NCBI RefSeq assembly: GCF_900188235.1 | Contig: NZ_FZNT01000003.1 | Span: 124,001 to 188,000 of the forward strand | DNA length: 64,000 nucleotides | Reading direction: 5' to 3' | Source: Lutibacter agarilyticus | Lineage (GTDB): Bacteria; Bacteroidota; Bacteroidia; Flavobacteriales; Flavobacteriaceae | Part shown: positions 55,801 to 62,941 of the stretch, piece by piece | Position numbering within the stretch: position 1 is the stretch's first letter | Layout of the letters: every line of letters begins with the position of its first letter | Position numbers and translations under genes: made by a program | Notes under the pieces: model-generated | The model's input: the letters and a program-made list of their open reading frames with translations, nothing else | The model's database searches: none | Told to the model about the DNA's origin: nothing

Positions 55801-55993
55801 ATTTTCCGTCGGGAGTACTTCTGTAAATTCCGTCTAAAGAATTATTAAAAAGGTTTTCATATTTTCTATCGTTATGCTGTAAGGCATAAATTGTTCGGTC
55901 TTGCTTTTTTATTAAAGCTACTAAATCATCTTTAGTTTGACATTCATTAAGGCTAGTAAGTGTACTCATGTTGGCAGTTTTGGGGTTTAGCAC
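52892..55993 (-). CDS. Soluble hybrid histidine kinase: PAS-GAF-PAS-PAS-HisKA-HATPase-REC
   Basis: 1033 residues without signal or membrane helices. In order: PAS (about 45-155), GAF (about 165-315), two more PAS (about 320-440 and 455-580), HisKA with NMSHEIRTPLNAI (about 600-670), HATPase_c (LIGNALKFT, KDSGVGI, GTGLGLAISKKF) and a receiver domain (about 845-970; DIILMDVVMPVLNG). The acidic helical tail of about 65 residues resembles a degenerate phosphotransfer segment but shows no clear His motif. The ligand is unknown. An inner ATG at 55969 (MSTLTSLNE) is an alternative start. First gene of a two-gene signalling operon. Confidence 0.93.
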   Translation of the reverse strand: MLNPKTANMSTLTSLNECQTKDDLVALIKKQDRTIYALQHNDRKYENLFNNSLDGIYRSTPDGKFINVNTALVKMLGYNSKGELLKINIRKELYFDDNDRKEVVNHFYESEKFRHRLYKKDGSIIWVENHGENITDTNGELLYYEGIVRDVTEIKKASDIQKVLLNISQNGYKQEDLKSYNRFIISELGKLIDVSNSYIAYYNKGKETISIPFISGEEADEEFPVTKTLTGYVINSRKPLLVGLKEFKELEAAGEIELVGIACKIWLGVPLIVENEVIGAIVVQSYDNENAYNQQDIELLEFVSTYISSAIEKNKQILELKKFSLAVEQSSNTIAITDIKGNIEYVNSKFTESTGYTKEEALGANPRILNSGKQPATYYADMWETISSGKVWKGEFQNKSKSGKLYWERAAITPIKNKEGVVTNYMAIKEDVTLQKATEKKLRKVTNEATLAKEVLRKVLDNIPIRIFWKDTESKFLGCNKAYLAEMGFDSEDDVIGKTDFEIHLKKDAERFRANELEIMQSAQPRIKYTEYINHPDKKQIVLTSKLPFFNNNNEVIGVLGASEDITERLENEKKLKKATNAAISANLSKSIFLSNMSHEIRTPLNAILGYSQLLQDGDNLTKVQYENLQTINRSGEHLLALINDILDMSKIEAGRITLKEADFNFAVMLKEVEGLFKFKAAQKNIELNIIPKNYIPENIFADESKIRQVIINLIGNALKFTSKGFVRITIDVLKNNFINVAVKDSGVGILEEEQENVFKPFEQAQKGARVSGGTGLGLAISKKFANLMEGDITIKSTYGEGSEFSFTFGFKESKKSENIEETEDVKVVSLIPEMKGLKLAVVDDRFENRDILLQKLNPLGFDIKQAENGLEAVELYKKWKPDIILMDVVMPVLNGIEATRQILQMKGDHDVKIFIVSASALESEQQEVMEIGATVFIKKPVNFVDLLAEMVDKGGVKFEYEIKKKIEIHYGEASEISEDEKEKFINAALEGDFLLLEELLIDLENSTNKTFKHLDDCIKEMEFDELINWLKS

Positions 55994-55994
55994 G

Positions 55995-56027
55995 CATACC
56001 GTTTAACTAAATATACATACCGTTTAT
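55995..56027. promoter_or_regulatory. Direct repeats resembling a LytTR-type binding site
   Basis: CATACCGTTTA occurs twice, at 55995-56005 and 56016-56026, exactly 21 bp (two helical turns) apart. The core ACCGTTTAT/A fits the [TA][AC][CA]GTTN[AG][TG] half-site of LytTR response regulators: the second copy in full, the first except for its last base. The pair lies between the predicted transcription start (about 56036, minus strand) and the kinase start codon. Confidence 0.5.
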
Positions 56028-56041
56028 TACACTAATCAAAC

Positions 56042-56072
56042 CAAATATACAAATTATAATGTAAATACACAA
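56042..56072 (-). promoter_or_regulatory. Promoter of the two-kinase operon
   Basis: On the minus strand TTG (56072-56070), a 20-bp spacer and TATATTTG (56049-56042) match the Bacteroidota promoter consensus well. The start would be near 56036, giving a leader of about 45-65 nucleotides that contains the LytTR-like repeats. Confidence 0.7.
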
Positions 56073-56116
56073 TTTAATTAAGATTATTTAGTCTTATAAC
56101 ATATTGCACTACGCTT

Positions 56117-56138
56117 AAATGTTAAATAAATGTTAAAT
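56117..56138. repeat. Exact 11-bp tandem repeat upstream of the DUF4870 promoter
   Basis: AAATGTTAAAT occurs twice head to tail (56117-56127 and 56128-56138), ending 14 bp before the -33 TTG of the next promoter. It could bind a regulator on one face of the helix. A small dyad TATG-N5-CATA (56147-56159) overlaps the -33. Confidence 0.5.
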
Positions 56139-56152
56139 ACAAGTACTATGTG

Positions 56153-56184
56153 TTGCATACTACCTTCTTTTATCCATATATTTG
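56153..56184 (+). promoter_or_regulatory. Promoter of the DUF4870-PadR-PspC-DUF2807 operon
   Basis: TTG (56153-56155), a 21-bp spacer and TATATTTG (56177-56184) fit the Bacteroidota consensus. It lies 27 bp before the DUF4870 ATG. Confidence 0.75.
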
Positions 56185-56210
56185 TATAAGAAATTAGTAA
56201 AACTATAATT

Positions 56211-56582
56211 ATGATAACTCAAAATGATAAAAATTACAGCTCAATTACACATTTAAGTGGTTTTGCGGGTTGGTTTTTTCCTTTCGGAAATATTATAGCT
56301 CCATTAATTATGTGGGCCGCTAAAAAAAATGAAAGTAACTATATTGATGCCCACGGAAAAGCAGCTATAAATTTTCAACTTAGTTTAATACTATATGGTT
56401 TTTTACTTGCAATTCTTATTTTACCAATTACTATTTTAACCTTAGGCCTAGGTTTGATAGCAATTATTATAGCTATAATTCCGGCAATTATTTTAAAAAT
56501 TGTTTTAATTATTTCAGCAAGTATGAAAGCCAATAATGGCGAATATTATGATTATCCCTTTACAATTGAATTTATAAAATAA
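56211..56582 (+). CDS. DUF4870 small membrane protein
   Basis: 123 residues. SSITHLSGFAGWFFPFGNIIAPLIMW and the polar loop AKKNESNYIDAHGKAAINFQLSL are diagnostic of DUF4870 (Tic20-like) proteins. Three to four hydrophobic helices are predicted. It heads an operon with PadR, PspC and DUF2807 genes. The role is unknown, but the neighbours point to envelope homeostasis. Confidence 0.88.
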   Translation: MITQNDKNYSSITHLSGFAGWFFPFGNIIAPLIMWAAKKNESNYIDAHGKAAINFQLSLILYGFLLAILILPITILTLGLGLIAIIIAIIPAIILKIVLIISASMKANNGEYYDYPFTIEFIK

Positions 56583-56613
56583 TTCATGACTTTTAATTAT
56601 TAAATATCAACTT

Positions 56614-56955
56614 ATGAAGATAGAAAACACAAAAGCACAAATGCGAAAAGGAGTTTTGGAGTTTTGCATACTATCCATATTGCAACATGGTGATGCATAT
56701 ACTTCTGAAATTTTGTCGCAGCTTAAAGACGCAAAGTTATTAGTTGTTGAAGGCACTATTTATCCTTTACTAACTAGATTAAAAAATGCAGGACTACTCA
56801 GTTACCGGTGGGAAGAATCAACATCTGGACCACCAAGAAAATATTATCTATTAACTGAAACAGGCAACTTATTTTTAAAAGAATTAACCACAACTTGGAG
56901 TGAACTGGTTGAAGCAGTAAACCTAGTAACTACCACTAAACCATCTGAAAAATGA
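56614..56955 (+). CDS. PadR family transcriptional regulator
   Basis: 113 residues. A winged helix typical of short PadR proteins: QMRKGVLEFCILSIL, GDAYTSEILSQLKDAKLLVVEGTIYPLLTRLKNAGLLSYRWEES and GPPRKYYLLTETG. It lacks the long C-terminal dimer helices of PadR-s2, as expected for subfamily s1. Its stop overlaps the PspC gene start (ATGA), so regulator and membrane protein are made together. It probably represses its own operon; possible operators lie at 56117-56159. Confidence 0.92.
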   Translation: MKIENTKAQMRKGVLEFCILSILQHGDAYTSEILSQLKDAKLLVVEGTIYPLLTRLKNAGLLSYRWEESTSGPPRKYYLLTETGNLFLKELTTTWSELVEAVNLVTTTKPSEK

Positions 56956-58712
56956 ACAAAACAATAAATATAAACTTAGGAGGTATCTTCTTTCATATTG
57001 ATGAAATAGCTTATCAAAAACTAAAACGCTATTTGGATGCCATTAGACGCTCTTTAAGTGACGATCCACAAGGTAGAGATGAAATTATTAATGATATTGA
57101 ACATAGAATTGGTGAATTACTTTCAGAAAGAATTAAAGACGAGCGCCAGGTTGTTAATGAAAACGACATTGACGAAATCACTAAAATCATGGGAAAACCT
57201 GAAGATTATTTAGTTGATGAAGAAATTTTTGAAGATGAAACTGGTTATTATAAAACTAGAACTTCAAATAAAAAATTATACAGAGATGGTGAAGACAAAT
57301 TTTTAGGTGGTGTATCATCTGGAATTGCGCATTATTTTGGTATTGATGCGCTTTGGGTACGCATTTTATGGATTGTATTAGTTGTTGCAGGGTTTGGTTC
57401 TGGAATACCTATTTATATATTACTTTGGATTTTAATACCTGAAGCTACTACAACTGCCGAAAAATTACAAATGAAAGGTGAAGCAGTAAATATTAGTAAT
57501 ATTGAAAAGAAAATTAGAGAAGAATTTAATGAGGTGACTTCACGTGTTAAAGACGGTGTAAATGATGTTACTGAGAAAGTAAAACGGTCAAACTTTAAAA
57601 AAAACGTAAGTAGCAAAAGTAAGTCGGGTTTAGATGAAATTATAGATGTTTTATCAAAAATAATTTTAACTATATTTAAAGTTTTCGGAAAGTTTATTGG
57701 CATTATTTTAATATTAATTGCCTCCCTAACATTAATCGGACTTATTTTTGGGATACTTTCTGTTGGAAGTATTGGTATTTTAGATTTCGGTCACGATTGG
57801 GTAGATTATCCACCGTTCTTTTTTGACTCTGTAATTCCTTCTTGGTTACTTATATTATTTACTTTTATTGCTGCTGGAATTCCTTTTGTAGTATTGTTTA
57901 TGCTTGGGTTAAAAATACTATCAAGCAATATAAATTCTTTTAGTACAACCACAAAATTATCTTTATTAGGTGTTTGGATTATCGCTTTATTAGGCTTGGG
58001 TTTTGCCGGAATTAATTTCGCTACACAAAGGGCTTATGACGGTGTGTATAATGAAACACAAGAGCTACCAATAACAAGTATGGATACGTTGAAAATTAAA
58101 ATGGTTGGTGCTGAAAATTTATCAAACAGAACAGAATTAAGACGTGAGTGGGGTTTTGAAACCGTGTATGATAACGACCAACAAAAACTATATTCAACAA
58201 AATTAAATGTGGATATTAAAACTACTGAAAAATTGGAAGCTTTTGTAAAAGTTAGAAAAGAGTCACAGGGGAACAATAGATTAAACGCAAATAATGACGC
58301 TGAAGCTATTGAATATCAATTCAATTTAAACGATAAAAATTTATTACTAAATGGGTACTTTTTATCAGATTTTAAAAATAAATTTAAAGATCAATTAGTA
58401 GACATCACTGTTTATTTACCAATTAATTCAGTGGTTTATTTAGACAGATCTACACGCACTTTTTTAGATGATGTTGACAATGTTCAAAATATTTACGATA
58501 GAGATATGCCAAAGCATTATTATAAAATGACTGAAAACGGGTTACAATGTTTAGACTGTGACGCAGCCATTTTTGGAGATGATTACAAAAAGAAGCATGA
58601 AAACTTTAATTTGAAAATTGATGAAGATGGTGTTGAAGTTAAAATTAATGCTAAGAACGGGAAAAGTGATGCTAAAGTGAAAATTGATGAAAACGGAATT
58701 ATTATTCAATAG
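56952..58712 (+). CDS. PspC domain membrane protein
   Basis: 586 residues. The N-terminal cytoplasmic part (1-90) resembles a HAAS/DUF1700-like helical domain (LKRYLDAIRRSLSDDPQGRDEIINDIEHRIGELL). The PspC domain is at about 115-175 (LYRDGEDKFLGGVSSGIAHYFGIDALWVRILWIVL). Three further hydrophobic stretches lie between about 235 and 360. The C-terminal 225 residues are soluble and beta-rich, with a Cys pair in CLDCD. PspC domains belong to phage-shock/envelope-stress systems. Fusion of a large periplasmic part is usual in Bacteroidota. Coupled to padR by a 4-bp overlap. Confidence 0.9.
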   Translation: MNKTININLGGIFFHIDEIAYQKLKRYLDAIRRSLSDDPQGRDEIINDIEHRIGELLSERIKDERQVVNENDIDEITKIMGKPEDYLVDEEIFEDETGYYKTRTSNKKLYRDGEDKFLGGVSSGIAHYFGIDALWVRILWIVLVVAGFGSGIPIYILLWILIPEATTTAEKLQMKGEAVNISNIEKKIREEFNEVTSRVKDGVNDVTEKVKRSNFKKNVSSKSKSGLDEIIDVLSKIILTIFKVFGKFIGIILILIASLTLIGLIFGILSVGSIGILDFGHDWVDYPPFFFDSVIPSWLLILFTFIAAGIPFVVLFMLGLKILSSNINSFSTTTKLSLLGVWIIALLGLGFAGINFATQRAYDGVYNETQELPITSMDTLKIKMVGAENLSNRTELRREWGFETVYDNDQQKLYSTKLNVDIKTTEKLEAFVKVRKESQGNNRLNANNDAEAIEYQFNLNDKNLLLNGYFLSDFKNKFKDQLVDITVYLPINSVVYLDRSTRTFLDDVDNVQNIYDRDMPKHYYKMTENGLQCLDCDAAIFGDDYKKKHENFNLKIDEDGVEVKINAKNGKSDAKVKIDENGIIIQ

Positions 58713-58805
58713 TTACAATTCAACCATAAAAAACAACAACTCAAACAATATTTTTATAAAAGCACACACTTGTAATATACATTTGAACTAACAAACAATT
58801 GAACC

Positions 58806-59540
58806 ATGAAAACTTTAGTAAAAATTACAGTATTAATTACAACCTATTTAATCATCCTTTTCACAACGTCATCGTGTATGATGGATGGACTAACTGGAAT
58901 AAAAGGAAGCAATAATGTTGTTTCTGAAGAAAGAAATATTAGTTCTAATTTTGAATCAATAAAGGTAGCGCAAGGTATAACGGTATATTTAACACAAGGG
59001 AATTCAACAGAAATTAACGTTGAAGCTGATGATAATATTATTGATTTACTAATAACAGAAGTGAAAAATAATGAGTTGAAAATATATTTTGAAAAAAACG
59101 TATACAGAGCAAAAGCACGAAATGTATATGTAACTGCAAAAGATATTTCACAAATAAAAACCTCTAGTGGCGCTCAAGTAAGATCCGAAAACACTCTACA
59201 AGCAACAATTTTAGATTTAGATGCAAGTAGTGGAAGTTCAATTAAAATTCGTGTAAATGCAAAAGAAATTAGAAGTCAAGCTTCTAGTGGTGCAAATCTA
59301 AAAATTGAAGGAAAAACAGCTGTATTTTCAGCAAAATCAAGCAGTGGAAGTTATATTAAAGCCAACGGTTTAAAAACAACAAATGCAAATGTGAAAGCTA
59401 GTAGCGGTGCAAATATGCATATAAACGTATCTGGGCAACTAACAGCAAAAGCTAGTAGTGGTGGCTCTATAAATTATGAAGGAAATCCTAAAGATATAGA
59501 TAAAGACACTTCTTCAGGAGGCAGTATATCAAGCAACTAA
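58806..59540 (+). CDS. DUF2807 (GIN domain) lipoprotein
   Basis: 244 residues with a lipoprotein-like signal ending at TTSSC (Cys 24). The rest is a right-handed beta-helix of the putative auto-transporter adhesin head GIN type. Repeating A/T-SSG motifs (KTSSGAQ, DASSGSS, QASSGAN, KSSSGSY, KASSGAN, KASSGGS, DTSSGGS) occur every 17-22 residues. The family is common in Bacteroidota, often downstream of PspC, and likely sits at the cell surface or periplasm. Function unproven. Confidence 0.9.
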   Translation: MKTLVKITVLITTYLIILFTTSSCMMDGLTGIKGSNNVVSEERNISSNFESIKVAQGITVYLTQGNSTEINVEADDNIIDLLITEVKNNELKIYFEKNVYRAKARNVYVTAKDISQIKTSSGAQVRSENTLQATILDLDASSGSSIKIRVNAKEIRSQASSGANLKIEGKTAVFSAKSSSGSYIKANGLKTTNANVKASSGANMHINVSGQLTAKASSGGSINYEGNPKDIDKDTSSGGSISSN

Positions 59541-59560
59541 CTTAAAATAATTACTCCTTT

Positions 59561-59600
59561 AAAAAAAACCAGCTTCATACATTTAAGCTGGTTTTTTTTT
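59561..59600 (+). terminator. Terminator after the PspC/DUF2807 operon
   Basis: AAAACCAGCTT / AAGCTGGTTTT with long flanking A and T runs lies 20 bp after the DUF2807 stop. Confidence 0.88.
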
Positions 59601-59629
59601 GTTAATGTTATAATAATTTACATGAAATA

Positions 59630-59641
59630 TGATAACTATCA
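59630..59641. promoter_or_regulatory. Candidate operator palindrome TGATA-AC-TATCA
   Basis: A perfect 5-bp inverted repeat around AC lies one base before a TAAATTTG box (59643-59650) and 22 bp before a second, TATTTTTG (59664-59671). A protein bound here would touch the promoter of the 598-residue gene. The Rrf2 regulator encoded convergently at 61551-61970 is a possible ligand, by proximity only. Confidence 0.45.
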
Positions 59642-59642
59642 C

Positions 59643-59671
59643 TAAATTTGCATTACTGTTACTTATTTTTG
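59643..59671 (+). promoter_or_regulatory. Promoter boxes of the nitronate-monooxygenase-like gene
   Basis: Two TAnnTTTG boxes, TAAATTTG (59643-59650) and TATTTTTG (59664-59671), stand 21 bp apart before the ATG at 59700. The second gives a short leader. Neither has a good -33 TTG at the usual distance, which would fit an activated or repressed promoter. Confidence 0.5.
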
Positions 59672-59699
59672 CAGTTAACAATCATTTTAAATTAAAGTT

Positions 59700-61496
59700 A
59701 TGAGCAATAAACCTCAAACTCATTCATTTCATATACCAGTAATGGGGCTAGCATACACTGTTGATAGTCCAATTAAAGTTGCCAAATATGGTATTTCATC
59801 AGTAATTTCAATTGTTGATGATTTTTTAATTGAAAAAATGAATGAATATTATTCGAATAAATTTAAGCTTCCATATAACGAAATTTCAACTAAAGTAGAA
59901 GACTACAGAGCAAAAAGAATCACCTCGTATTTAAATACGGTTGATACTATTGTAAAACAAAAATTCGAAAACCTTAAAAAAAGTTACGAAGATAAAAGTG
60001 GAGAATTAGAAAAATACATTGAAATGTTACCTGATTTTTCTGAGTTGAAACAAAATTTTAAAAAGAAGTTTGAAAATTACAATCTTAAAGAAGATGCTAT
60101 TCACTGGATCAATAACAACCTAAAAGCAGGAAGTATTGATGTGAATATTATGACTAAATTAGATAAAGCTAATTATAGTAAAAACGAACAACTTCCAACA
60201 GAATTTAATGACGCACATGCCGCTTTAAGAGGATTTGCAAACAGTAATTTAGAATCTTCAATTATATTATCAGCAGGAATGAATCCTAGATTATATAGCT
60301 ATTTTGAAAATTTTGAAGACTTTTTTCCTAACGAAAATAATTACTTGAAAAAGAAAATTATTTTAAAAGTGAGCGATTATCGTTCAGCGTTAATTCAAGG
60401 TAAATTTTTAGCAAAAAAAGGATTATGGGTTTCTGAATATCGTATTGAATCTGGATTAAATTGTGGTGGTCATGCCTTTGCATCTGATGGCTATTTATTA
60501 GGTCCTATTTTAGAGGAATTTAAAAACCATAAAGAAGCATTAATTAAAGATGTTCATACTATTTTAACTAGTGCGTTAGAATCTAAAGGGAAATCAGTTC
60601 CAACTGAACCTCTAAATTTAGATATCACAGTGCAAGGTGGTGTAGGTACTTCAGATGAACACGAGTTTTTGTTTAAAAAATATAATGTAGACTCTGTTGG
60701 TTGGGGAACACCTTTTTTATTGGTTCCTGAAGCTACTACTGTTGATTCACAAACAAGAAAAACATTAAGTGTTGCTAAAGAAAAAGATTTATACCTTAGT
60801 AATGTTTCGCCGTTGGGTGTTCCATTTAATAGTTTAAATGGAAATACAAATGATATTATTAGAAATGTAAGAATTGCTGCTGATAAATCTGGAAGTTCTT
60901 GTCCAAAAAAGTTTTTAGCACTTTGCTTAGATGAAAATGGAAGACCGCTTTGTACTGCTTCTAAAAAATATCAATCAAAAAAATTAGAAGAATTAAAGTC
61001 TGAAAATTTAGAAACTGAAGAATTTGCAAAACAAAAAGAGTTAATTACTGATAAAACTTGCTTATGTGAAGGTTTAGCTAACGCAGCATTCATCGATTAT
61101 AATATTGAGAAAAAAGGGGAAGATCAAGGTGTTGCTATTTGTCCTGGACCTAATATGGCATATTTTGATAAGGAGTTATCATTAAAAGAAATGATTCAGC
61201 ATATTTACGGGAAAACAAATGTGATTTCTCATAAAAACAGACCTCATATGTTTATTAAAGAGCTAGACATGTATGTTGATTATTTCTCTAATAAAGTTCA
61301 TGAAGTTAAAGGTGCTTACAATTTAAAACAGCAAAAGTATTTAAAAACTTTTCAGAAAAATATGGTTGAAGGTATTGAATACTATCAACAGCTATTTTCT
61401 ACATTTGAATTTAATAAGGAATCTTTATTAAATGATTTAAATCGTTTGAAAGACGATTTTTTGACTATTCAAATTCCTGTTTTTGAAAAAGCTTAA
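59700..61496 (+). CDS. Nitronate-monooxygenase-like TIM-barrel protein with cysteine-rich insertion
   Basis: 598 residues, no signal peptide. N-terminus HIPVMGLAYTVDSPIKVAKYG resembles the start of a flavin TIM barrel. GLNCGGHAF (253-261) corresponds to the GGH catalytic/flavin motif of nitronate monooxygenases (2-nitropropane dioxygenases). VQGGVGTSDE (311-320) and VGWGTPFLLVPEA (333-345) correspond to their phosphate-binding AGGIGTG and GTRFLATPE segments. A long helical insertion (about 60-180) and a cysteine-rich part (Cys 401, 409, 418, 454, 456, 481, the last in ICPGPN) are not found in the standard enzyme and suggest bound metal or an Fe-S cluster. I know no characterised member. Transcribed alone. 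Confidence 0.7.
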   Translation: MSNKPQTHSFHIPVMGLAYTVDSPIKVAKYGISSVISIVDDFLIEKMNEYYSNKFKLPYNEISTKVEDYRAKRITSYLNTVDTIVKQKFENLKKSYEDKSGELEKYIEMLPDFSELKQNFKKKFENYNLKEDAIHWINNNLKAGSIDVNIMTKLDKANYSKNEQLPTEFNDAHAALRGFANSNLESSIILSAGMNPRLYSYFENFEDFFPNENNYLKKKIILKVSDYRSALIQGKFLAKKGLWVSEYRIESGLNCGGHAFASDGYLLGPILEEFKNHKEALIKDVHTILTSALESKGKSVPTEPLNLDITVQGGVGTSDEHEFLFKKYNVDSVGWGTPFLLVPEATTVDSQTRKTLSVAKEKDLYLSNVSPLGVPFNSLNGNTNDIIRNVRIAADKSGSSCPKKFLALCLDENGRPLCTASKKYQSKKLEELKSENLETEEFAKQKELITDKTCLCEGLANAAFIDYNIEKKGEDQGVAICPGPNMAYFDKELSLKEMIQHIYGKTNVISHKNRPHMFIKELDMYVDYFSNKVHEVKGAYNLKQQKYLKTFQKNMVEGIEYYQQLFSTFEFNKESLLNDLNRLKDDFLTIQIPVFEKA

Positions 61497-61500
61497 AACT

Positions 61501-61534
61501 AAAAAAGGTCTTTCATTTCTGAAAGACCTTTTTT
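61501..61534. terminator. Bidirectional terminator between the 598-residue gene and rrf2
   Basis: AAAAAAGGTCTTTC-ATTTCT-GAAAGACCTTTTTT is a perfect 14-bp stem between the converging genes that stop at 61496 and 61551. Confidence 0.9.
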
Positions 61535-61550
61535 ATACCTATAAATTAAA

Positions 61551-61970
61551 CTAATGATCACCGCAGTGAAAATTTGCAAGTGTTTTATTTTCTAATATTT
61601 TAAGTGTACTATCTCTAACCTCTGCCATTAAAATATTTAAGCTACAACGCTCTTCACTAGTACAGTCATCACATTTTTGATAATAGTTTAAACTAACGCA
61701 AGGCAACATGGCTATTGGCCCTTCTAACATTCTAATAATAGATGATATTTTAATATCCTCAGGCTGCTTTAGTAAGTAATAGCCGCCACCCTTTCCTTTT
61801 TTCGAAGCAAGAATTCCACTTTTCTTTAAAGTTAATAATATACTTTCTAAAAATTTCTTAGATATATTCTCTGATTCTGAAATTTCAGAAATCAAAACTG
61901 GCGTATGCTGTTCCTGTCTAGCTAAGTAACTTAAGGCTTTTAAGCCGTATTTTGTTTTTTTTGAAAGCAT
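61551..61970 (-). CDS. Rrf2 family transcriptional regulator
   Basis: 139 residues. Winged-helix N-terminus (KYGLKALSYLARQEQ, ISKKFLESILLTLKKSGILASKKGKGGGYYL) is typical of Rrf2. Cys 91, 100, 103 and 109 lie in the region where IscR/NsrR-type members bind an Fe-S cluster, with a further Cys-Gly-Asp-His tail (Cys 136). It therefore probably senses Fe-S status, NO or redox. It begins 29 bp after the ctlX-like gene in the same direction, so it may be in that operon. It converges on the cysteine-rich 598-residue gene. Confidence 0.9.
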   Translation of the reverse strand: MLSKKTKYGLKALSYLARQEQHTPVLISEISESENISKKFLESILLTLKKSGILASKKGKGGGYYLLKQPEDIKISSIIRMLEGPIAMLPCVSLNYYQKCDDCTSEERCSLNILMAEVRDSTLKILENKTLANFHCGDH

Positions 61971-61999
61971 CCCTAAATTTACAACTTTTTGAATATTTT

Positions 62000-62938
62000 T
62001 TATACTCTTTTTGGTAAAAAAACTTCAGCCATCATACAACGTGCACTTCCTCCTCCACAAGCTTCAATCGTATCTAAAGAACTTGAAATAATTTTACAAT
62101 GCTTTTCTATCGCATTAATTTGTTGTGTAGTTAAACTTTCATAAGCTGAGTTAGACATAACAAGAAATCGCTCATCATTTGCTCCTAAAACTTGTAACAT
62201 ATTTCCTGCAAAATTGGTTACTTGTTTTTCAGAAATAGCAATAATTTCCTTTCCGTCTTCTTTCAAATTTTTAACTACGTTTTTACGTTCCTTTTTATCA
62301 TCAATACACTCTAAACAAATAACAGCAAAAGTTTCAGCCAAACACATCATTACATTGGTGTGGTAAATTGGAAGTCGTTCATTATTTACGGTTTGATACG
62401 CTACAAACGTAATTGGAGTATATTCAAAATCTTCACAAAACTCAATAAATAAATCTTCATCAGCTCTTGGTGATAATGCACAATAAGCCTTATCATTTTG
62501 TCTATCTAATAATAAACTTCCTGTACCCTCTAAAAATAATTCTTCAGATTCTGCCGAAGTATAATCAATTACATTTTCAATAGCAAACCCTTCTTCTTCT
62601 ATACGATCTAAAATTTCTTCTCGCCTTTCTAAGCGTCTATTCTCAGCAAACATAGGGTATAAACCAACATCCCCGCTTTCGTGAAAGGAAATCCAATTAT
62701 TAGGAAAAATAGAGTCTGGTGTATCTGTTTCTTTTGTATCGCTTACTACAATAACATTCACTCCAAAACTTCTTAGTTTATCAACATAAGTATCAAATTC
62801 TTGTAAAGCTTTAAATTGAACAGATTCTGGAGTTAAAGTATCTAAAACCTTTTGATAATAATTATTCACAGCTGTTTGTTCATTCATTCTAAATGAAACT
62901 GGTCGAATCATTAATATGGTATTGGTAACTTGTTTCAT
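62000..62938 (-). CDS. ctlX: CtlX-like citrulline/arginine-deiminase-related hydrolase
   Basis: 312 residues of the guanidino-group-modifying (pentein) superfamily. RPVSFRMNEQTAVNN at the N-terminus, DSIFPNNWISFH, EGTGSLLLDR, the catalytic His in PIYHTNVMM and a C-terminal Cys in EACGGGSARCMMAEVF match the family called citrulline utilization hydrolase CtlX. It would hydrolyse citrulline or a related ureido/guanidino compound. The gene is 3 bp downstream of a second pentein enzyme, so the two form an operon. Exact substrate unproven. Confidence 0.85.
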   Translation of the reverse strand: MKQVTNTILMIRPVSFRMNEQTAVNNYYQKVLDTLTPESVQFKALQEFDTYVDKLRSFGVNVIVVSDTKETDTPDSIFPNNWISFHESGDVGLYPMFAENRRLERREEILDRIEEEGFAIENVIDYTSAESEELFLEGTGSLLLDRQNDKAYCALSPRADEDLFIEFCEDFEYTPITFVAYQTVNNERLPIYHTNVMMCLAETFAVICLECIDDKKERKNVVKNLKEDGKEIIAISEKQVTNFAGNMLQVLGANDERFLVMSNSAYESLTTQQINAIEKHCKIISSSLDTIEACGGGSARCMMAEVFLPKRV

Positions 62939-62941
62939 AAA

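Noticed and set aside
59100-59535. DNA tandem repeat in the DUF2807 gene
   Set aside because: The repeated SSG motif is a protein-level beta-helix repeat; the DNA copies are divergent and irregularly spaced.
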